From Spirochaetota bacterium (lineage in GTDB: Bacteria; Spirochaetota; Spirochaetia; Treponematales; Treponemataceae), in assembly GCA_023438065.1 (NCBI GenBank), contig JAEXRH010000012.1, positions 970,122 to 1,034,121 of the forward strand: a stretch of 64,000 nt of DNA. Direction: 5' to 3'. Within the stretch, counting starts at the first letter, position 1; the number at the start of each line of letters is the position of its first letter. The notes beneath the pieces were generated by a model, which was given only the letters and a program-made list of their open reading frames with translations, made no database searches and was not told the origin of the DNA. Below are positions 1 to 9,338 of the stretch, piece by piece. The translations under genes and the position numbers were made by a program.

Positions 1-1119
1 GTACTCGCGGAGGATGAGTTCGCGGGCGTTCTTGAGGTTCTCGATGTACTGATATCCCATCTTGGAGGTATCGAGGATCGAGGTGAGCGAGTTGATCGCG
101 GTGTTGAAGCCGCGGTTGCGGATATTCTCGGTGTCGATGATCTTCTTGAGGTTCTCGCGCACGTTGAGCTGATCGAAGGTCGCCGGGTCGATCTCGGCGC
201 GAAGGTTGTTGATGCGATCCATCATGTCCTTCGCGATGACCTCGTAGCGGCGGCTCTTGGCGTTGTCAATGTCGTCGTCGGTGAAGTCTTTCACCTTCCG
301 CATCTTGGCGAAGATGATCTCGCCGTCGGAGAGCTCCTCGAGCCCCTGGTCGATGCGCTCGTCCTTAAGCTTCTCGATCGCCTTGTCGATCTCGTCCATG
401 TAGTGCTTGGCGATGAGATCCTTGATGAGGTACTCGACGGTCGCCTGGTACTGGAAGATCGGGCTGATGAGCTCGGAATCGAGGATATTGACGGAGAGCT
501 TTACGTCGGTGACGGTCTTCGGCTTGTAGATATTGTCCTTGAACGCGCACTTGACGATCGAGTAGGCGTTTTCGCCGCGGACGAACGCGCCGACGTCGGT
601 TTTCTGGCGAAGAAGGCTGTTCGTGAGGGTCTCGAGGTCGTTCACGCCGCGCTGGATGTGTCCCTGCAGGTGACCGTACATGTTGACCATCGATTTCTCG
701 ATTTCGCCGGTATTGAACTTGTCAGCGCCGCCGACTTCGTCGAGGAGGTTGGCGATCTCTTTCGGGGTATACCGGTTGAGAACCTTCATTTCCTCGCGAT
801 CGACGAATCCGCGAACCTTTTTCACCATCTCGTCTTCAGCCGTTACCATGTAGCGGTTGAACATGTTCTGGTAATTCTGGTTGAAATAGTTATAGAGTTT
901 TTCCTTGACGCCGCCCATCACGTCGAGGCGCTCGAGGACTTCCTTCGGGAGTTTGGCGTTCAGGTGATGGAGAACCTTATTTGTTTCCTCTTCGAGGAGC
1001 TGGTTGACTTCCTTCTGCTGATCGCGGTAATCCTGCGCGAGAGAGTTCCTGGAACCGACGGCGCTGGGTTTTTCCGGATGGAATACGTTAGGGCTGCGGG
1101 GCAGATCGATGCTTCCCAT
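1..1119 (-). CDS. cfpA: Cytoplasmic filament protein A (5' part; runs off the window)
   Basis: The reading frame is open from an ATG at 1119 to the window edge, giving 373 residues of a longer protein; T. pallidum CfpA is about 680 residues, so the C-terminal half lies outside. The N-terminus ([11 protein letters not shown]) and the charged, heptad-rich body without hydrophobic segments fit the spirochaete cytoplasmic ribbon protein, which forms filaments under the membrane along the cell body and is linked to cell division in treponemes. An AAGGAG Shine-Dalgarno lies 8 bases before the start. It is divergent from the VWA gene. Assignment rests on recalled family sequence and on the neighbours (VWA and pallilysin-like), the order seen in T. 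pallidum. Confidence 0.85.
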   Translation of the reverse strand, partial: MGSIDLPRSPNVFHPEKPSAVGSRNSLAQDYRDQQKEVNQLLEEETNKVLHHLNAKLPKEVLERLDVMGGVKEKLYNYFNQNYQNMFNRYMVTAEDEMVKKVRGFVDREEMKVLNRYTPKEIANLLDEVGGADKFNTGEIEKSMVNMYGHLQGHIQRGVNDLETLTNSLLRQKTDVGAFVRGENAYSIVKCAFKDNIYKPKTVTDVKLSVNILDSELISPIFQYQATVEYLIKDLIAKHYMDEIDKAIEKLKDERIDQGLEELSDGEIIFAKMRKVKDFTDDDIDNAKSRRYEVIAKDMMDRINNLRAEIDPATFDQLNVRENLKKIIDTENIRNRGFNTAINSLTSILDTSKMGYQYIENLKNARELILREY

Positions 1120-1174
1120 ATGAATGTCTCCTTATATCAATAAGTCTCGTTTAACGTGTTCGTCTGACAATCTC

Positions 1175-1220
1175 ATTATAAACATCCTTGATATTATGTA
1201 AAGCAATTTTTTTTTTTTTT
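1175..1220 (-). promoter_or_regulatory. cfpA promoter with A-tract upstream element
   Basis: On the minus strand TTTACA (1202-1197) is followed after 16 bases by TATAAT (1180-1175). A run of 14 A (1220-1207 on the minus strand) sits just upstream of the -35 box, where an UP element would bind the alpha C-terminal domain. This predicts strong expression, as expected for a structural filament. Confidence 0.75.
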
Positions 1221-1271
1221 GATATGCAGAATTCCTTATAATGGTATAAACTGGAAAACGGAGAGAAAACG

Positions 1272-2108
1272 ATGAATAAAAGCAGCTTTACGGCGTCCAT
1301 ACTCGCGTGCGCGCTCGCGGTTTTCCCCCTTTCGGCCGGGGAGCGCACGATTCCCGTCGACATGTTCATCATGATTGACAAATCCCTGTCGATGGCGGAG
1401 CCGGGCAAATTCGAAAGTCTCCATGACTGGGTTCGCAACCAGCTTATCGGCCAGATGCTCATAGACGGGGACTGGGTTACCATCTACCAGTTTTACGGCG
1501 AAGCGGACAACATCCTCACGACCGAGGTTCAGTCGGCGGGCGATCGCGACCGGATCGTCGCCGCCATCGATAAAATCAAACCGAACGGAAAATTCACCGA
1601 TATCGGCCTCGCGCTCGATACCATCAAAACGGCGCTCGACGCGCGGGGGGAAACCGACCGCCTGAAGGTCCTCCTGCTCCTGACCGACCTCAAGCAGGAA
1701 GCCCCGTGGACTTCCCGCTACGCCGGCTCGCCCGACAAGTTCGAAAGCCCCTATCTCGCCGAGGCCCGTATCGTCCAGCACGATTCATGGTACGAGATCA
1801 CCGTCGACATGGGGATCCAGGACAGGGTCGTGTCGGCAAGCCGCGATCTTTTCGAGGCAATCGCGTCCGCCGACGACAAGCGCGCAACGACGGCATCGAC
1901 CGACGAATCCGCGGACGGTACGACAGTCGCCGGGAACGCGTCCCGGGACGGCTCAAGCCCGTCGCAAAAAGCCGATGTCGCGGCGGGAACGGGTCTACCC
2001 CTTTCCGCCGTTCTCATGCTAGTATCGGGAATCCTTCTCGCCGGCGCGGGAGCGTTCGCGATCGTGCGATATCGCCAAAGCAAGCGGGAAGACGAAGAAA
2101 ACCGTTAA
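1272..2108 (+). CDS. von Willebrand factor A domain membrane protein (TP0750-like)
   Basis: 278 residues with a signal peptide (about 1-22), a VWA domain from about residue 28 to 200 and a C-terminal membrane helix (about 243-266) followed by a basic tail. The metal-ion-dependent adhesion site motif DxSxS is present as D36-K-S-L-S40, with a KFTDIG segment that can supply the threonine/aspartate ligands. The region between 200 and 240 is low-complexity Ser/Thr/Asp. It lies 10 bases upstream of the pallilysin-like gene and is probably cotranscribed. In T. pallidum the corresponding VWA protein TP0750 sits next to TP0751 and is implicated in host protein degradation; that function is not shown by this sequence. 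Confidence 0.75.
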   Translation: MNKSSFTASILACALAVFPLSAGERTIPVDMFIMIDKSLSMAEPGKFESLHDWVRNQLIGQMLIDGDWVTIYQFYGEADNILTTEVQSAGDRDRIVAAIDKIKPNGKFTDIGLALDTIKTALDARGETDRLKVLLLLTDLKQEAPWTSRYAGSPDKFESPYLAEARIVQHDSWYEITVDMGIQDRVVSASRDLFEAIASADDKRATTASTDESADGTTVAGNASRDGSSPSQKADVAAGTGLPLSAVLMLVSGILLAGAGAFAIVRYRQSKREDEENR

Positions 2109-2118
2109 CGGGATACCC

Positions 2119-3627
2119 ATGAAGCGTACAGTCCTCATTATCATCACCGTGTGCCTGGCGGCCCTTTTCGCGTGGCTTGCAATCAACCGTACCGTACTTT
2201 CGCTGTCGACCGAGACGAAAAAGTCCGCAAGGACGGTCATACCCTCGGTAGACGGCGACACGGGCCCAAACGACGGCCAAAAAACGGCAATGACCGAATA
2301 CGACGAGACAAAGCAGCAGCCGCTCATCGTTCTCGGGGAGGACGAGAGCTTTATCCAGGCGATCTCGGTCGATCTCAACCGCGACGGAACGCAGGATCAG
2401 ATATGCGCGATCAAGAAAACCTCCGAACCGAACGTATATCTCATTCCCTCGCTCCAGAACCCCGTGACCGGGGAATTCACCCGGCTCCAGGCGCTCAGGA
2501 CCGGGATAACGCAAACGAGGACGCTTCTTTTCTATTGTTTGGACATCGTCGGGGACCGCTCGAACGCCCTCGTATGCTCGGGCATGACCGCCGACAACGT
2601 GCAGCTTCTCGTCGTCTACCTTCCGGTGCTGGAAACGGACGGAAAGACGGGTTTTACCCCCGTGGCCGACCTCCGTTCCGACGGACCGATCTCGATTCAG
2701 GAAGTCGCCCGGCCGGACGCGTATAACCTCGGCCTGACCGCCGGCGAAAGCTACCCGATCATTACCTACAATTCGGACCCCGATTCCCCCGACACGCTCA
2801 ACCAGATCGAGCGGGTATACCGCTGGGATCGCGGCCTCAAACGGTATGAACTCGCCTCCGAATCGCGCATCACCGGCAAGAAGATCGAAACGCAGATGAT
2901 GCGAAAGCTTCAAGGCGGAAACGTACGCTCGTTCGAGGGTTTTCTGGACGGGTTATGGTACATACCCTCATCGGGCCCGAAGGATTTACCCCGATCGATC
3001 TATTTCAATTCCGACGCGAAGGAAGTGATATTCCATACCGGCTCGACGGAAGAGATATTCGTCAAGGAATCGGGCTCGACCCGGCGTTTTGGCGTCTTCA
3101 TGATCACCAGAAACCGGTCGATCGAAAGCATCAGGCGTTTCATCGACGTCGAGCTGACCGGCCCCGATGAAATCCGGGTCAGCATCAAGGAGGACGTCAG
3201 GCTCAAGATCGGCGTCGCCTCGAACTGGGACGGGGTATACCGCAAGATGGGCGAAACCGGGTCGCCCCAGGAATCCGCGAGCGATTTTACCGCCAAAAAG
3301 CTTCTCGCGCTCATCGGGCAGGGGTCGAGCGAATGGACGAGCCCGGACGGGCAAACCCTCGGGTTCGCGAATCAGACCTATGCCATGTCCCGGCCAGCGG
3401 GAATCGATTCCGGCGTCTACGCGATCATAGAGGTCGGCGGGAAGCCGGTATTGCAGTGCAAGCCGGACCGCGCCGGGGCAAAATCGACTTTTTTCCTGGT
3501 GAATGCCGAACCGAATACGGGAGCGGGCGGAGCGCGGCCCCGACTGACGCTGACCGAGGTCGCGGTTTCAATGGGAGGCACGAACTTTGTCGGCGCGCCC
3601 CCGACCACCTTCGAGCGGATACGCTGA
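2119..3627 (+). CDS. Pallilysin-family-like secreted/membrane-anchored protein lacking HExxH
   Basis: 502 residues with an N-terminal membrane anchor (about 4-24). Residues near 84-96 hold a Ca-binding-like loop, DLNRDGTQD. The segment from about 274 to 375 starts FLDGLWYI and is rich in short alternating strands, like the lipocalin-type beta-barrel of T. pallidum TP0751 (pallilysin). Position directly after a VWA gene and cfpA supports that relationship. The TP0751 zinc-protease motif HExxH is absent: the whole protein has one histidine (in IFHTG). It is therefore unlikely to be a metalloprotease of that type. Start ATG follows a GGGAT-type weak Shine-Dalgarno. Orthology is inferred from context and fold-like features, not from an alignment. 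Confidence 0.55.
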   Translation: MKRTVLIIITVCLAALFAWLAINRTVLSLSTETKKSARTVIPSVDGDTGPNDGQKTAMTEYDETKQQPLIVLGEDESFIQAISVDLNRDGTQDQICAIKKTSEPNVYLIPSLQNPVTGEFTRLQALRTGITQTRTLLFYCLDIVGDRSNALVCSGMTADNVQLLVVYLPVLETDGKTGFTPVADLRSDGPISIQEVARPDAYNLGLTAGESYPIITYNSDPDSPDTLNQIERVYRWDRGLKRYELASESRITGKKIETQMMRKLQGGNVRSFEGFLDGLWYIPSSGPKDLPRSIYFNSDAKEVIFHTGSTEEIFVKESGSTRRFGVFMITRNRSIESIRRFIDVELTGPDEIRVSIKEDVRLKIGVASNWDGVYRKMGETGSPQESASDFTAKKLLALIGQGSSEWTSPDGQTLGFANQTYAMSRPAGIDSGVYAIIEVGGKPVLQCKPDRAGAKSTFFLVNAEPNTGAGGARPRLTLTEVAVSMGGTNFVGAPPTTFERIR

Positions 3628-3654
3628 GGCTCGATGTACTCCCGATAGCGGTCT

Positions 3655-4920
3655 CTACCGGTCGTCGGAGACGAGGTAGCTCTCGAATCCCGCGTCCTTG
3701 AGCCGCGCGGCCGCGTTCCGGTCCCGATCCTCCGGGACGAGGACGGCAAAATAGACCGTGCCGCTCGGTCGCTTTTCCGCGCGCACGACGGTCTTGAATC
3801 CGAGCTTTCCGAGCCGCGCGACAAGCTCGTCCGCGTATTCCCGATTCTTGAAGAAGCCTACCTGCTGCCATTCTCCGGATCCTGAATCCGTCCCGGCGCC
3901 CACTTTAGCGGGCGAACCAGCCGTCGCGGGCCCGACCGGGTCGTCGCTCATCCGCGACGGTGAACCTTCCGCCGTCGCGTTCGTCGGGCGAAGGGACGGG
4001 GAAACCGCGGTTGAACCGTGATCATTCTGATCCTTCGGGAGGGCTTTCGAGCCCGCGAGGGCGAAAGCCTCGACGGAAGCGGTATTCCTCCCCATCAAGT
4101 ACCAAAACGGCACCGCCGCCAGGCTCATGGATCCCGACGCGACGGCGGCTTCGGGGGACTGGGGATAGGCAGAAAGAAGCCGATCCTTCGCGCCGGAGTC
4201 CCCTTCGGACCACCAGAGGGTGAAAAGGAGGGCGGGCGCCCAGGGCTCAAAGCCCTTCCCCTGGGACAGGGAACGGATCAGGGATAACGCTCCCTGGGCA
4301 TCGCCCGAGGCAAGCTCGATCCAGGCGGCGTATACCCGGGAACGGGCTAGAAGACGATCGTCGAAACAGGTAACGAGAACGGTTCTCACATACCCGTCGG
4401 CGGTTTTGGCGTCATTCGCGGAGAGGGCCGCGCGGGCGGCGTCGAGCAACAGAGAATCGTCGCGCGCGGCAGGATCGGCGTTTGCCGCGGCCGCGTAATG
4501 CCGGGACGCACGTTCCGGCAAGCCCATGCGTTCCTCGTAGGACGCGAGGGCTGCGAGAACGGCCTTTTTATCCTTTGGATCGGTCATCTGCCCGGCCCCG
4601 GACTCGAACGAGGCGAGGATCTTCGTCCGATCCTCCCGGGCGATCGCGGCGGCAATGACCTTACGGGCACGATCGGACATCGGCAGGGATTGACCGTATA
4701 CGGAGCTTTCGCCGGGCTCGGCCGGGACGGAAACCGGATCCGCGCCCGATTTGGCGCCGGTGACCGCAATGTCTGCTTTTGGGGCTGCGCCGTCGGCCGC
4801 GAACGAGGGCGCCATACAGCCAATGAAACAAAGGAGCGCGACGAGCCGCACCGGTCTCGCCGTTCCGGTCGCCGCCGGGATAATCCGTGAACCCATGGAC
4901 TCAGTCGATGTCATACTCAT
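3655..4920 (-). CDS. SPOR-domain periplasmic protein with helical repeat body
   Basis: About 421 residues. A signal peptide (hydrophobic VRLVALLCFIGCMAPSFA) precedes a TPR-like alpha-helical region of Ala/Arg-rich helices and a low-complexity linker. The C-terminal 75 residues (WQQVGFFKNREYADELV to the end) form a SPOR domain, which binds denuded peptidoglycan glycan strands at division sites. The start is uncertain: ATG at 4920 overlaps the preceding gene by 20 bases; ATG at 4896 follows it closely and leaves an intact signal peptide. The gene is last in a minus-strand run after lapA. A role in septal or cell-wall maintenance is inferred from the SPOR domain only. Confidence 0.7.
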   Translation of the reverse strand: MSMTSTESMGSRIIPAATGTARPVRLVALLCFIGCMAPSFAADGAAPKADIAVTGAKSGADPVSVPAEPGESSVYGQSLPMSDRARKVIAAAIAREDRTKILASFESGAGQMTDPKDKKAVLAALASYEERMGLPERASRHYAAAANADPAARDDSLLLDAARAALSANDAKTADGYVRTVLVTCFDDRLLARSRVYAAWIELASGDAQGALSLIRSLSQGKGFEPWAPALLFTLWWSEGDSGAKDRLLSAYPQSPEAAVASGSMSLAAVPFWYLMGRNTASVEAFALAGSKALPKDQNDHGSTAVSPSLRPTNATAEGSPSRMSDDPVGPATAGSPAKVGAGTDSGSGEWQQVGFFKNREYADELVARLGKLGFKTVVRAEKRPSGTVYFAVLVPEDRDRNAAARLKDAGFESYLVSDDR

Positions 4921-5278
4921 CCGATACGCCCGAGCGAATGCGATCCGCGTTCCACGCGCGCGCTCCTTTCCCGGCACCGTTCCGTTTCCGTCCCTTCGCG
5001 AGCGTCGCCTTTGACCCGAGTCCGTCGCCTGACCGCGAACCCGGAGGGACTGTACCGGTCCCCTTCCCTTTCCGGGCGGCGCGAGACCGATGAACGATCA
5101 AAAACGGAAGGACGCTGACGGCTCCGGCGAGATACGCGACCAAAAGACTCACGAAGACGGGAACGTTTTTATATTGATAGAAAACGAATGAAACGTCGCA
5201 GCGGTTGTCGAGATTGAAGCCGATAAAAAAGGTTATCGCGAAAAGGATCGCGAGAAAGGCGATAAGTTTCCAGGGCAT
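4901..5278 (-). CDS. LapA-domain (DUF1049) inner-membrane protein
   Basis: 125 residues. Two membrane helices (about 3-22 and 43-64) flank a short loop containing NLDNRCDVSFVFYQYKNVPVF, the layout of the LapA/YciS family; the remainder is a basic and then acidic cytoplasmic tail. The start at ATG 5278 is chosen because GGGAGG lies five bases upstream; a longer frame to 5350 lacks support. E. coli LapA acts with LapB in lipopolysaccharide assembly control, but treponemes lack classical LPS, so the role here is open. It overlaps the SPOR gene that follows. Confidence 0.7.
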   Translation of the reverse strand: MPWKLIAFLAILFAITFFIGFNLDNRCDVSFVFYQYKNVPVFVSLLVAYLAGAVSVLPFLIVHRSRAARKGKGTGTVPPGSRSGDGLGSKATLAKGRKRNGAGKGARAWNADRIRSGVSDEYDID

Positions 5279-5364
5279 GGGCGCCTCCCGAGCGCGCTTC
5301 GTTCCGCGGGCGAGGTATCGGCCTAATGGCGGATACCGCGTGAAACCCAACGGAGGAAAGCCGA

Positions 5365-6711
5365 CTAGTCCACCGAATTTTCAATCATTTTCGCACGGAA
5401 CGTCCTCCCGCGCAAGCAGGTGAGCTCGGCCTCGACGAAATGACCGATGATGGATTTGTCGAGAATGCCGTCGAACACGACCATCTCACCGAGTTCGGTA
5501 TGCCCGAAAAGCTCGGCGGAATCGTTCCGGGAGGTAGACTCGACGAGGACAAGCACCCTCTTGCCGACCTGGGCCTTCATTATCTCGGCGCTCACCCGAT
5601 GCTGAAGCTTGATCACGCGATCGAGCCGTTCCTTCTTGATCTCCTCGGGTATCCGGTTTGGAAGGGAGAAGGCTTTCGTTCCCTCGCGCGGGTTGTAATG
5701 GTACATGTACGCGGCGCCGAAACGAACCTGCCTGACGAGCTCGAGGGTTTCCCCGACGTCCTCCTCGGTCTCTCCGGGAAAGCCGACGAGTATGTCGGTC
5801 GAGAGGGTGACGTCCGGGATCCCCGCGCGCACGCGGTCGACGAGCGCAAGGTACTCGGCGCGGGTATAGCGCCGGTTCATCGCCTCGAGGATACGGTCGG
5901 AGCCGTGCTGGACGGGAAGATGGATGAAGCGGCAGAACACGCGTTCGCGCGCGATCACCTCGATGAGCCGGTCGGAAAGATCCTTCGGATGGCTCGACAT
6001 GAAGCGGATCCAGCGGATGCGTCCCTTCCGCTCGACGCGACGCGCGATGCGCTCGAGAAGCGAAGGAAAGTCGACGGTCTCGCCCGAGTCGGGATCGGTC
6101 CAGCGATAGGAGTTCACGTTCTGCCCGAGAAGGGTCACCTCGCGGACGCCCGCGTCGGCGAGGGTATCGAACTCGTCGAGGATTTCGGGCATCGGGCGCG
6201 ACACCTCGCGGCCCCGGACGTACGGGACGATGCAGTAGGTGCAGAAGTTGTCGCACCCGTTCATGATCGGCACGAAGGACTGGAAGGAGCCTTTCTCGTA
6301 GGAGGTGCTCGCGAAGCGATAGGCGTTGACCGGCTTTTCCTCGGTCGGCTCGTAGGGAACGCCGAGCTCGATCGAGCGGAAGATGTCGGAGAACTCGCCG
6401 CGCTCGAACATACCGACGACGAAGTCGAGGTTCTTGAATCTCTTGCGGAGATCGGCGCGAAGCCGTTCGGCCATGCAGCCCATGACGATGACCGAAAGGG
6501 GTCGACGTTTCTTCATCGAGCAGTAATGGCTGATCCGGGTAAGGGCGCGGCGTTCCGCCGTGATGCGGACCGAGCAGGTATTGACGACGACGAGATCGGC
6601 GACCTCGGGATCGGGCGACTCGGACCAGCCGCGCTCGTCGAGGAGGCGGGCGACGGAGGAGGACTCTGCCTGGTTCATCTGGCAGCCGTAGGTTTCGAAA
6701 AAATAGGTCAT
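5365..6711 (-). CDS. miaB: tRNA-2-methylthio-N6-dimethylallyladenosine synthase MiaB
   Basis: 448 residues, the usual MiaB length. The N-terminal UPF0004 domain carries the three auxiliary-cluster cysteines (ETYGCQMN at C10, VVNTCSVR, VIMGCMAE). The radical-SAM CxxxCxxC motif is in CDNFCTYCIVPYVRGRE, followed by the radical-SAM barrel and a C-terminal TRAM domain. MiaB methylthiolates i6A37 of tRNAs reading UNN codons, using S-adenosylmethionine and two iron-sulfur clusters. It starts five bases after the folE2 stop, so translation is probably coupled. Confidence 0.95.
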   Translation of the reverse strand: MTYFFETYGCQMNQAESSSVARLLDERGWSESPDPEVADLVVVNTCSVRITAERRALTRISHYCSMKKRRPLSVIVMGCMAERLRADLRKRFKNLDFVVGMFERGEFSDIFRSIELGVPYEPTEEKPVNAYRFASTSYEKGSFQSFVPIMNGCDNFCTYCIVPYVRGREVSRPMPEILDEFDTLADAGVREVTLLGQNVNSYRWTDPDSGETVDFPSLLERIARRVERKGRIRWIRFMSSHPKDLSDRLIEVIARERVFCRFIHLPVQHGSDRILEAMNRRYTRAEYLALVDRVRAGIPDVTLSTDILVGFPGETEEDVGETLELVRQVRFGAAYMYHYNPREGTKAFSLPNRIPEEIKKERLDRVIKLQHRVSAEIMKAQVGKRVLVLVESTSRNDSAELFGHTELGEMVVFDGILDKSIIGHFVEAELTCLRGRTFRAKMIENSVD

Positions 6712-6716
6712 GGGGG

Positions 6717-7622
6717 TTACTCCGCTTTGGAACTTCCGGACGCGAGGTGCCGGGGCACGCCGTGTTCCGCGTAGGCGAAGGCGCTGTGGTTGTGGATGCT
6801 CTCGAAATTCTCGGCCTCGACGGAATACCAGGGGAAATCACCGAGGCGGGGGATCGCGAGAATGACGTCGCGCACGAGATCCTCCACGAACTTCGGGTTG
6901 TCGTACGCTGCCTCGGTCACGTACTTCTCGTCCTCGCGCTTGAGGAGGGAATAGACCGCGCTCGAGGCGCACTCCTCGATGAGGCTCACGAGATCCTCGA
7001 TCCAGAAAAAGGGACCGAGCTCGAGCTTGACGCGGACGACGCCCCGCTGGTTATGCGCGCCGTAGGCGCTGATCGCCTTCGAGCAGGGACACACGGTCTG
7101 CACGGGGACGGCGACCGACACGAAGAAACTCCGGGTCGGGGCGCCGCTTCCCGACGCGTCGCCGGGTTCGCGGCGGAGGTCGGCGACGGACGATCCGTTC
7201 GCCCGCGGCGATCCGTCGGTAACCCCGTCGCACGCCGGGCTCGCGACCATCCCTTCGTACGAGCATTCATAACTCATCATCGCCGACTGGCCGGAAACGG
7301 GCGCGGGCTTTTCGAGAAAATAGGGAAAGCTCAGCTCGCCGAAGGCGCGCGCGGCGTCGAGCGAGGCCCTGATTTCCTCGAGCATGTCGAGGAAATGCGG
7401 CATCGAAAGGCGTTCGCGATGCTGGTGAAAGACCTCGATGAAACGGCTCATGTGCGTGCCCTTGAAATGCCTGGGCAGGTTCGCGTAGAGATTCACCGTA
7501 GCGGTCGTGTGCTGGATGCGGTGGTCGCGGTCAAGGACGTGCACGGGATACTTCAAGCCCTTGATGCCGACCTTCTGGAGCGGGACATCGCGGTCGTCCC
7601 GTTCACTCTGTATATCGATCAA
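6717..7622 (-). CDS. folE2: GTP cyclohydrolase FolE2 (type IB)
   Basis: About 301 residues. The body matches the FolE2/MptA (formerly DUF198) family: N-terminal DIQSERDDR, KGTHMSRFIE and the signature PVQTVCPCSKAISAYGAHNQRG with the metal-site cysteine. It converts GTP to 7,8-dihydroneopterin triphosphate for folate (or queuosine) synthesis and is the metal-flexible alternative to zinc FolE. The start is taken as TTG at 7622, because GGGAGGAG lies seven bases upstream and the family starts at (M)IDIQ; upstream in-frame codons are not family-like. A Gly/Ser/Arg-rich insertion before PVQTVCPCSK is unusual. Neighbours folD and miaB make it part of a C1/tRNA-modification operon. Confidence 0.9.
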   Translation of the reverse strand: MIDIQSERDDRDVPLQKVGIKGLKYPVHVLDRDHRIQHTTATVNLYANLPRHFKGTHMSRFIEVFHQHRERLSMPHFLDMLEEIRASLDAARAFGELSFPYFLEKPAPVSGQSAMMSYECSYEGMVASPACDGVTDGSPRANGSSVADLRREPGDASGSGAPTRSFFVSVAVPVQTVCPCSKAISAYGAHNQRGVVRVKLELGPFFWIEDLVSLIEECASSAVYSLLKREDEKYVTEAAYDNPKFVEDLVRDVILAIPRLGDFPWYSVEAENFESIHNHSAFAYAEHGVPRHLASGSSKAE

Positions 7623-7646
7623 TGATTCACTCCTCCCGTCGGCCGG

Positions 7647-7668
7647 GGCGCCGCAAAACGGCGGCGCC
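7647..7668. other. Perfect stem-loop between folD and folE2
   Basis: GGCGCCGC and GCGGCGCC form an 8-bp stem with a six-base loop in the 63-base gap. Neither strand has a following T-run, so it is more likely an RNA-stability element or weak attenuator than a terminator. Confidence 0.45.
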
Positions 7669-7685
7669 ATCACGGCAAACGGGGT

Positions 7686-8564
7686 TTATTTTTCCGTCGC
7701 GCGCCGGGCGGCGAGCAGGGTATTTTCCATGAGCATGGCGATGGTCATCGGGCCGACGCCGCGCGGTACGGGCGTGATATACGACGCGACCTCGCAGGCC
7801 GGCTCGAAATCGACGTCGCCGACGAGCCTGAAGCCTTTCTTCGCGGTCGCGTCCTCGACGCGGTTGACGCCGACGTCGATGACCGCCGCTCCCGGCTTGA
7901 TCATGTCGGCCTTGATGACGCGCGGCTTCCCGATCGCCGCGATGAGGATGTCGGCCTGACGCGTGTACGAGGCGAGGTCGCGCGTGCCGGTGTGGCAAAC
8001 CGTGACGGTCGCGTTCGAGTCCTTCCGCGCGAGGAGGATCGACAGGGGCTTCCCGACGATGTTTGACCTGCCGACGACGACCGCGTGCGCGCCTGCGGTC
8101 GCGATCCCTGCCTCGCGAAGGAGGACAAGGACCCCGTGCGGGGTGCACGGGAGGAAACAGGGCCGGTCGATAACCATATTCCCGACGCTGACGGGATGAA
8201 AGCCGTCGACGTCCTTCGCGGGATCGATCGCCATGATGACGCGGGCCTCGTTGATGTGCTTCGGAAGGGGAAGCTGGACGAGAATGCCATGAACGCTCTC
8301 GTCCGCGTTGAGCCGCGCGATGAGGGTAAGGATCTCGCTTTCGGTCGTCGTCGCGGGGAGCCGGAAACTCCGGTCGGCCATGCCGACCTCGGCGAGCGCC
8401 TTTTCCTTCCCGGTCACGTAGGAAACGGAGGCGGGGTCTTCCCCGACGAGAACGACCGCGAGACACGGCGTCGTTCCGCGCGCCTTCAGTTCCTGAACCG
8501 ACTCGGCGACCCGCGCGCGAACCGACGCGGCGACGGCGAAACCATCTATGACGACTGCACTCAT
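7686..8564 (-). CDS. folD: Bifunctional methylenetetrahydrofolate dehydrogenase/cyclohydrolase FolD
   Basis: 292 residues, normal for FolD. Signature segments are visible: the substrate site [15 protein letters not shown] with the catalytic lysine, [22 protein letters not shown], and the cofactor fold [17 protein letters not shown]. The C-terminus has [18 protein letters not shown]. FolD interconverts methylene-, methenyl- and formyl-tetrahydrofolate with NADP. The start is ATG 8564, preceded by GGAGG at five to six bases; a longer frame to 8693 would overlap the divergent promoter. First gene of the minus-strand run leading to folE2 and miaB. Confidence 0.95.
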   Translation of the reverse strand: MSAVVIDGFAVAASVRARVAESVQELKARGTTPCLAVVLVGEDPASVSYVTGKEKALAEVGMADRSFRLPATTTESEILTLIARLNADESVHGILVQLPLPKHINEARVIMAIDPAKDVDGFHPVSVGNMVIDRPCFLPCTPHGVLVLLREAGIATAGAHAVVVGRSNIVGKPLSILLARKDSNATVTVCHTGTRDLASYTRQADILIAAIGKPRVIKADMIKPGAAVIDVGVNRVEDATAKKGFRLVGDVDFEPACEVASYITPVPRGVGPMTIAMLMENTLLAARRATEK

Positions 8565-8656
8565 GTTATACCTCCAAGTATCTCCGGAAACCGGGGCGAG
8601 ACGCGCACGTGTAACGGGACGAACGCCTTCTTTGTTGTAACACGTACCGTCGTTGA

Positions 8657-8686
8657 TAGACAATAGCGGAAGGAATGAGGTATAGT
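8657..8686 (+). promoter_or_regulatory. Promoter of the 8693 gene, leaderless geometry
   Basis: TAGACA, 18 bases, TATAGT ending 8686; the ATG at 8693 is six bases further, close to the expected transcription start. There is no Shine-Dalgarno between them. Confidence 0.55.
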
Positions 8687-8692
8687 GTGACA

Positions 8693-9319
8693 ATGAAACG
8701 TTTGATCTGCATCGCGGTCCTTGCCCTCGCGGGACTTTCCATGGCGGTCGCCCAGACCGAGAACACCCCGGACGAGAAGCCGGCCCCCGCCCCGGAACAG
8801 CCGGATACCGAACTTGACTACCAGCCCATCCGAAAGGGCGATCAGTTCATCAAAATCGACGTCGGCATCAGCAAGGGACTATTCTATCTTGCCCCCGAGG
8901 GAATCGTTACCGAAACGAATCTCAAGCTCGGCGGAACCGCGAGTCTGGGATTTTCCCGCTTCATCACCAACAAGATCGCGCTCGGCGGCGAGATGAGTTT
9001 CAGCTTCAACACAACGATAGGAAGCAATCTCTATTTTTACCTGCCGCTCACCTTCAAGGGAACCTATGAGCTCGTGTACCGGCGCATTCACGTACCCCTG
9101 TCGCTCGGCGCGGGTTTCGCGTTTCAAACGCACAACCACAATAACTATTTCGGTCCCATCCTGAAGCCCGAGGTCGGCGTGTATTTCCAGTACAACCCGG
9201 AGTGGACGATCGGTCTCATCACCGCGTGGAACTGCATTCCCCAGTTCTACGACAATTCTTCATTTAACAGGACCGGCAACATTCTCGACGTGAAAGCCGG
9301 CATTCGCTACCATTTCTGA
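8693..9319 (+). CDS. Outer-membrane beta-barrel protein (OmpW-like size)
   Basis: 208 residues. A signal peptide (about 1-20, ending AVAQ) is followed by a Pro/Glu-rich linker and then alternating amphipathic strands from about residue 45, ending in aromatic-terminal AGIRYHF, the C-terminal phenylalanine signature of outer-membrane barrels. Size fits an eight-stranded barrel; treponemes carry several OmpW/OprG-like proteins of this kind. The start at 8693 rather than 8675 is chosen because it directly begins the signal peptide and fits the promoter spacing. Ligand unknown. Confidence 0.65.
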   Translation: MKRLICIAVLALAGLSMAVAQTENTPDEKPAPAPEQPDTELDYQPIRKGDQFIKIDVGISKGLFYLAPEGIVTETNLKLGGTASLGFSRFITNKIALGGEMSFSFNTTIGSNLYFYLPLTFKGTYELVYRRIHVPLSLGAGFAFQTHNHNNYFGPILKPEVGVYFQYNPEWTIGLITAWNCIPQFYDNSSFNRTGNILDVKAGIRYHF

Positions 9320-9338
9320 CGGGACCGAGGAGCCATCC

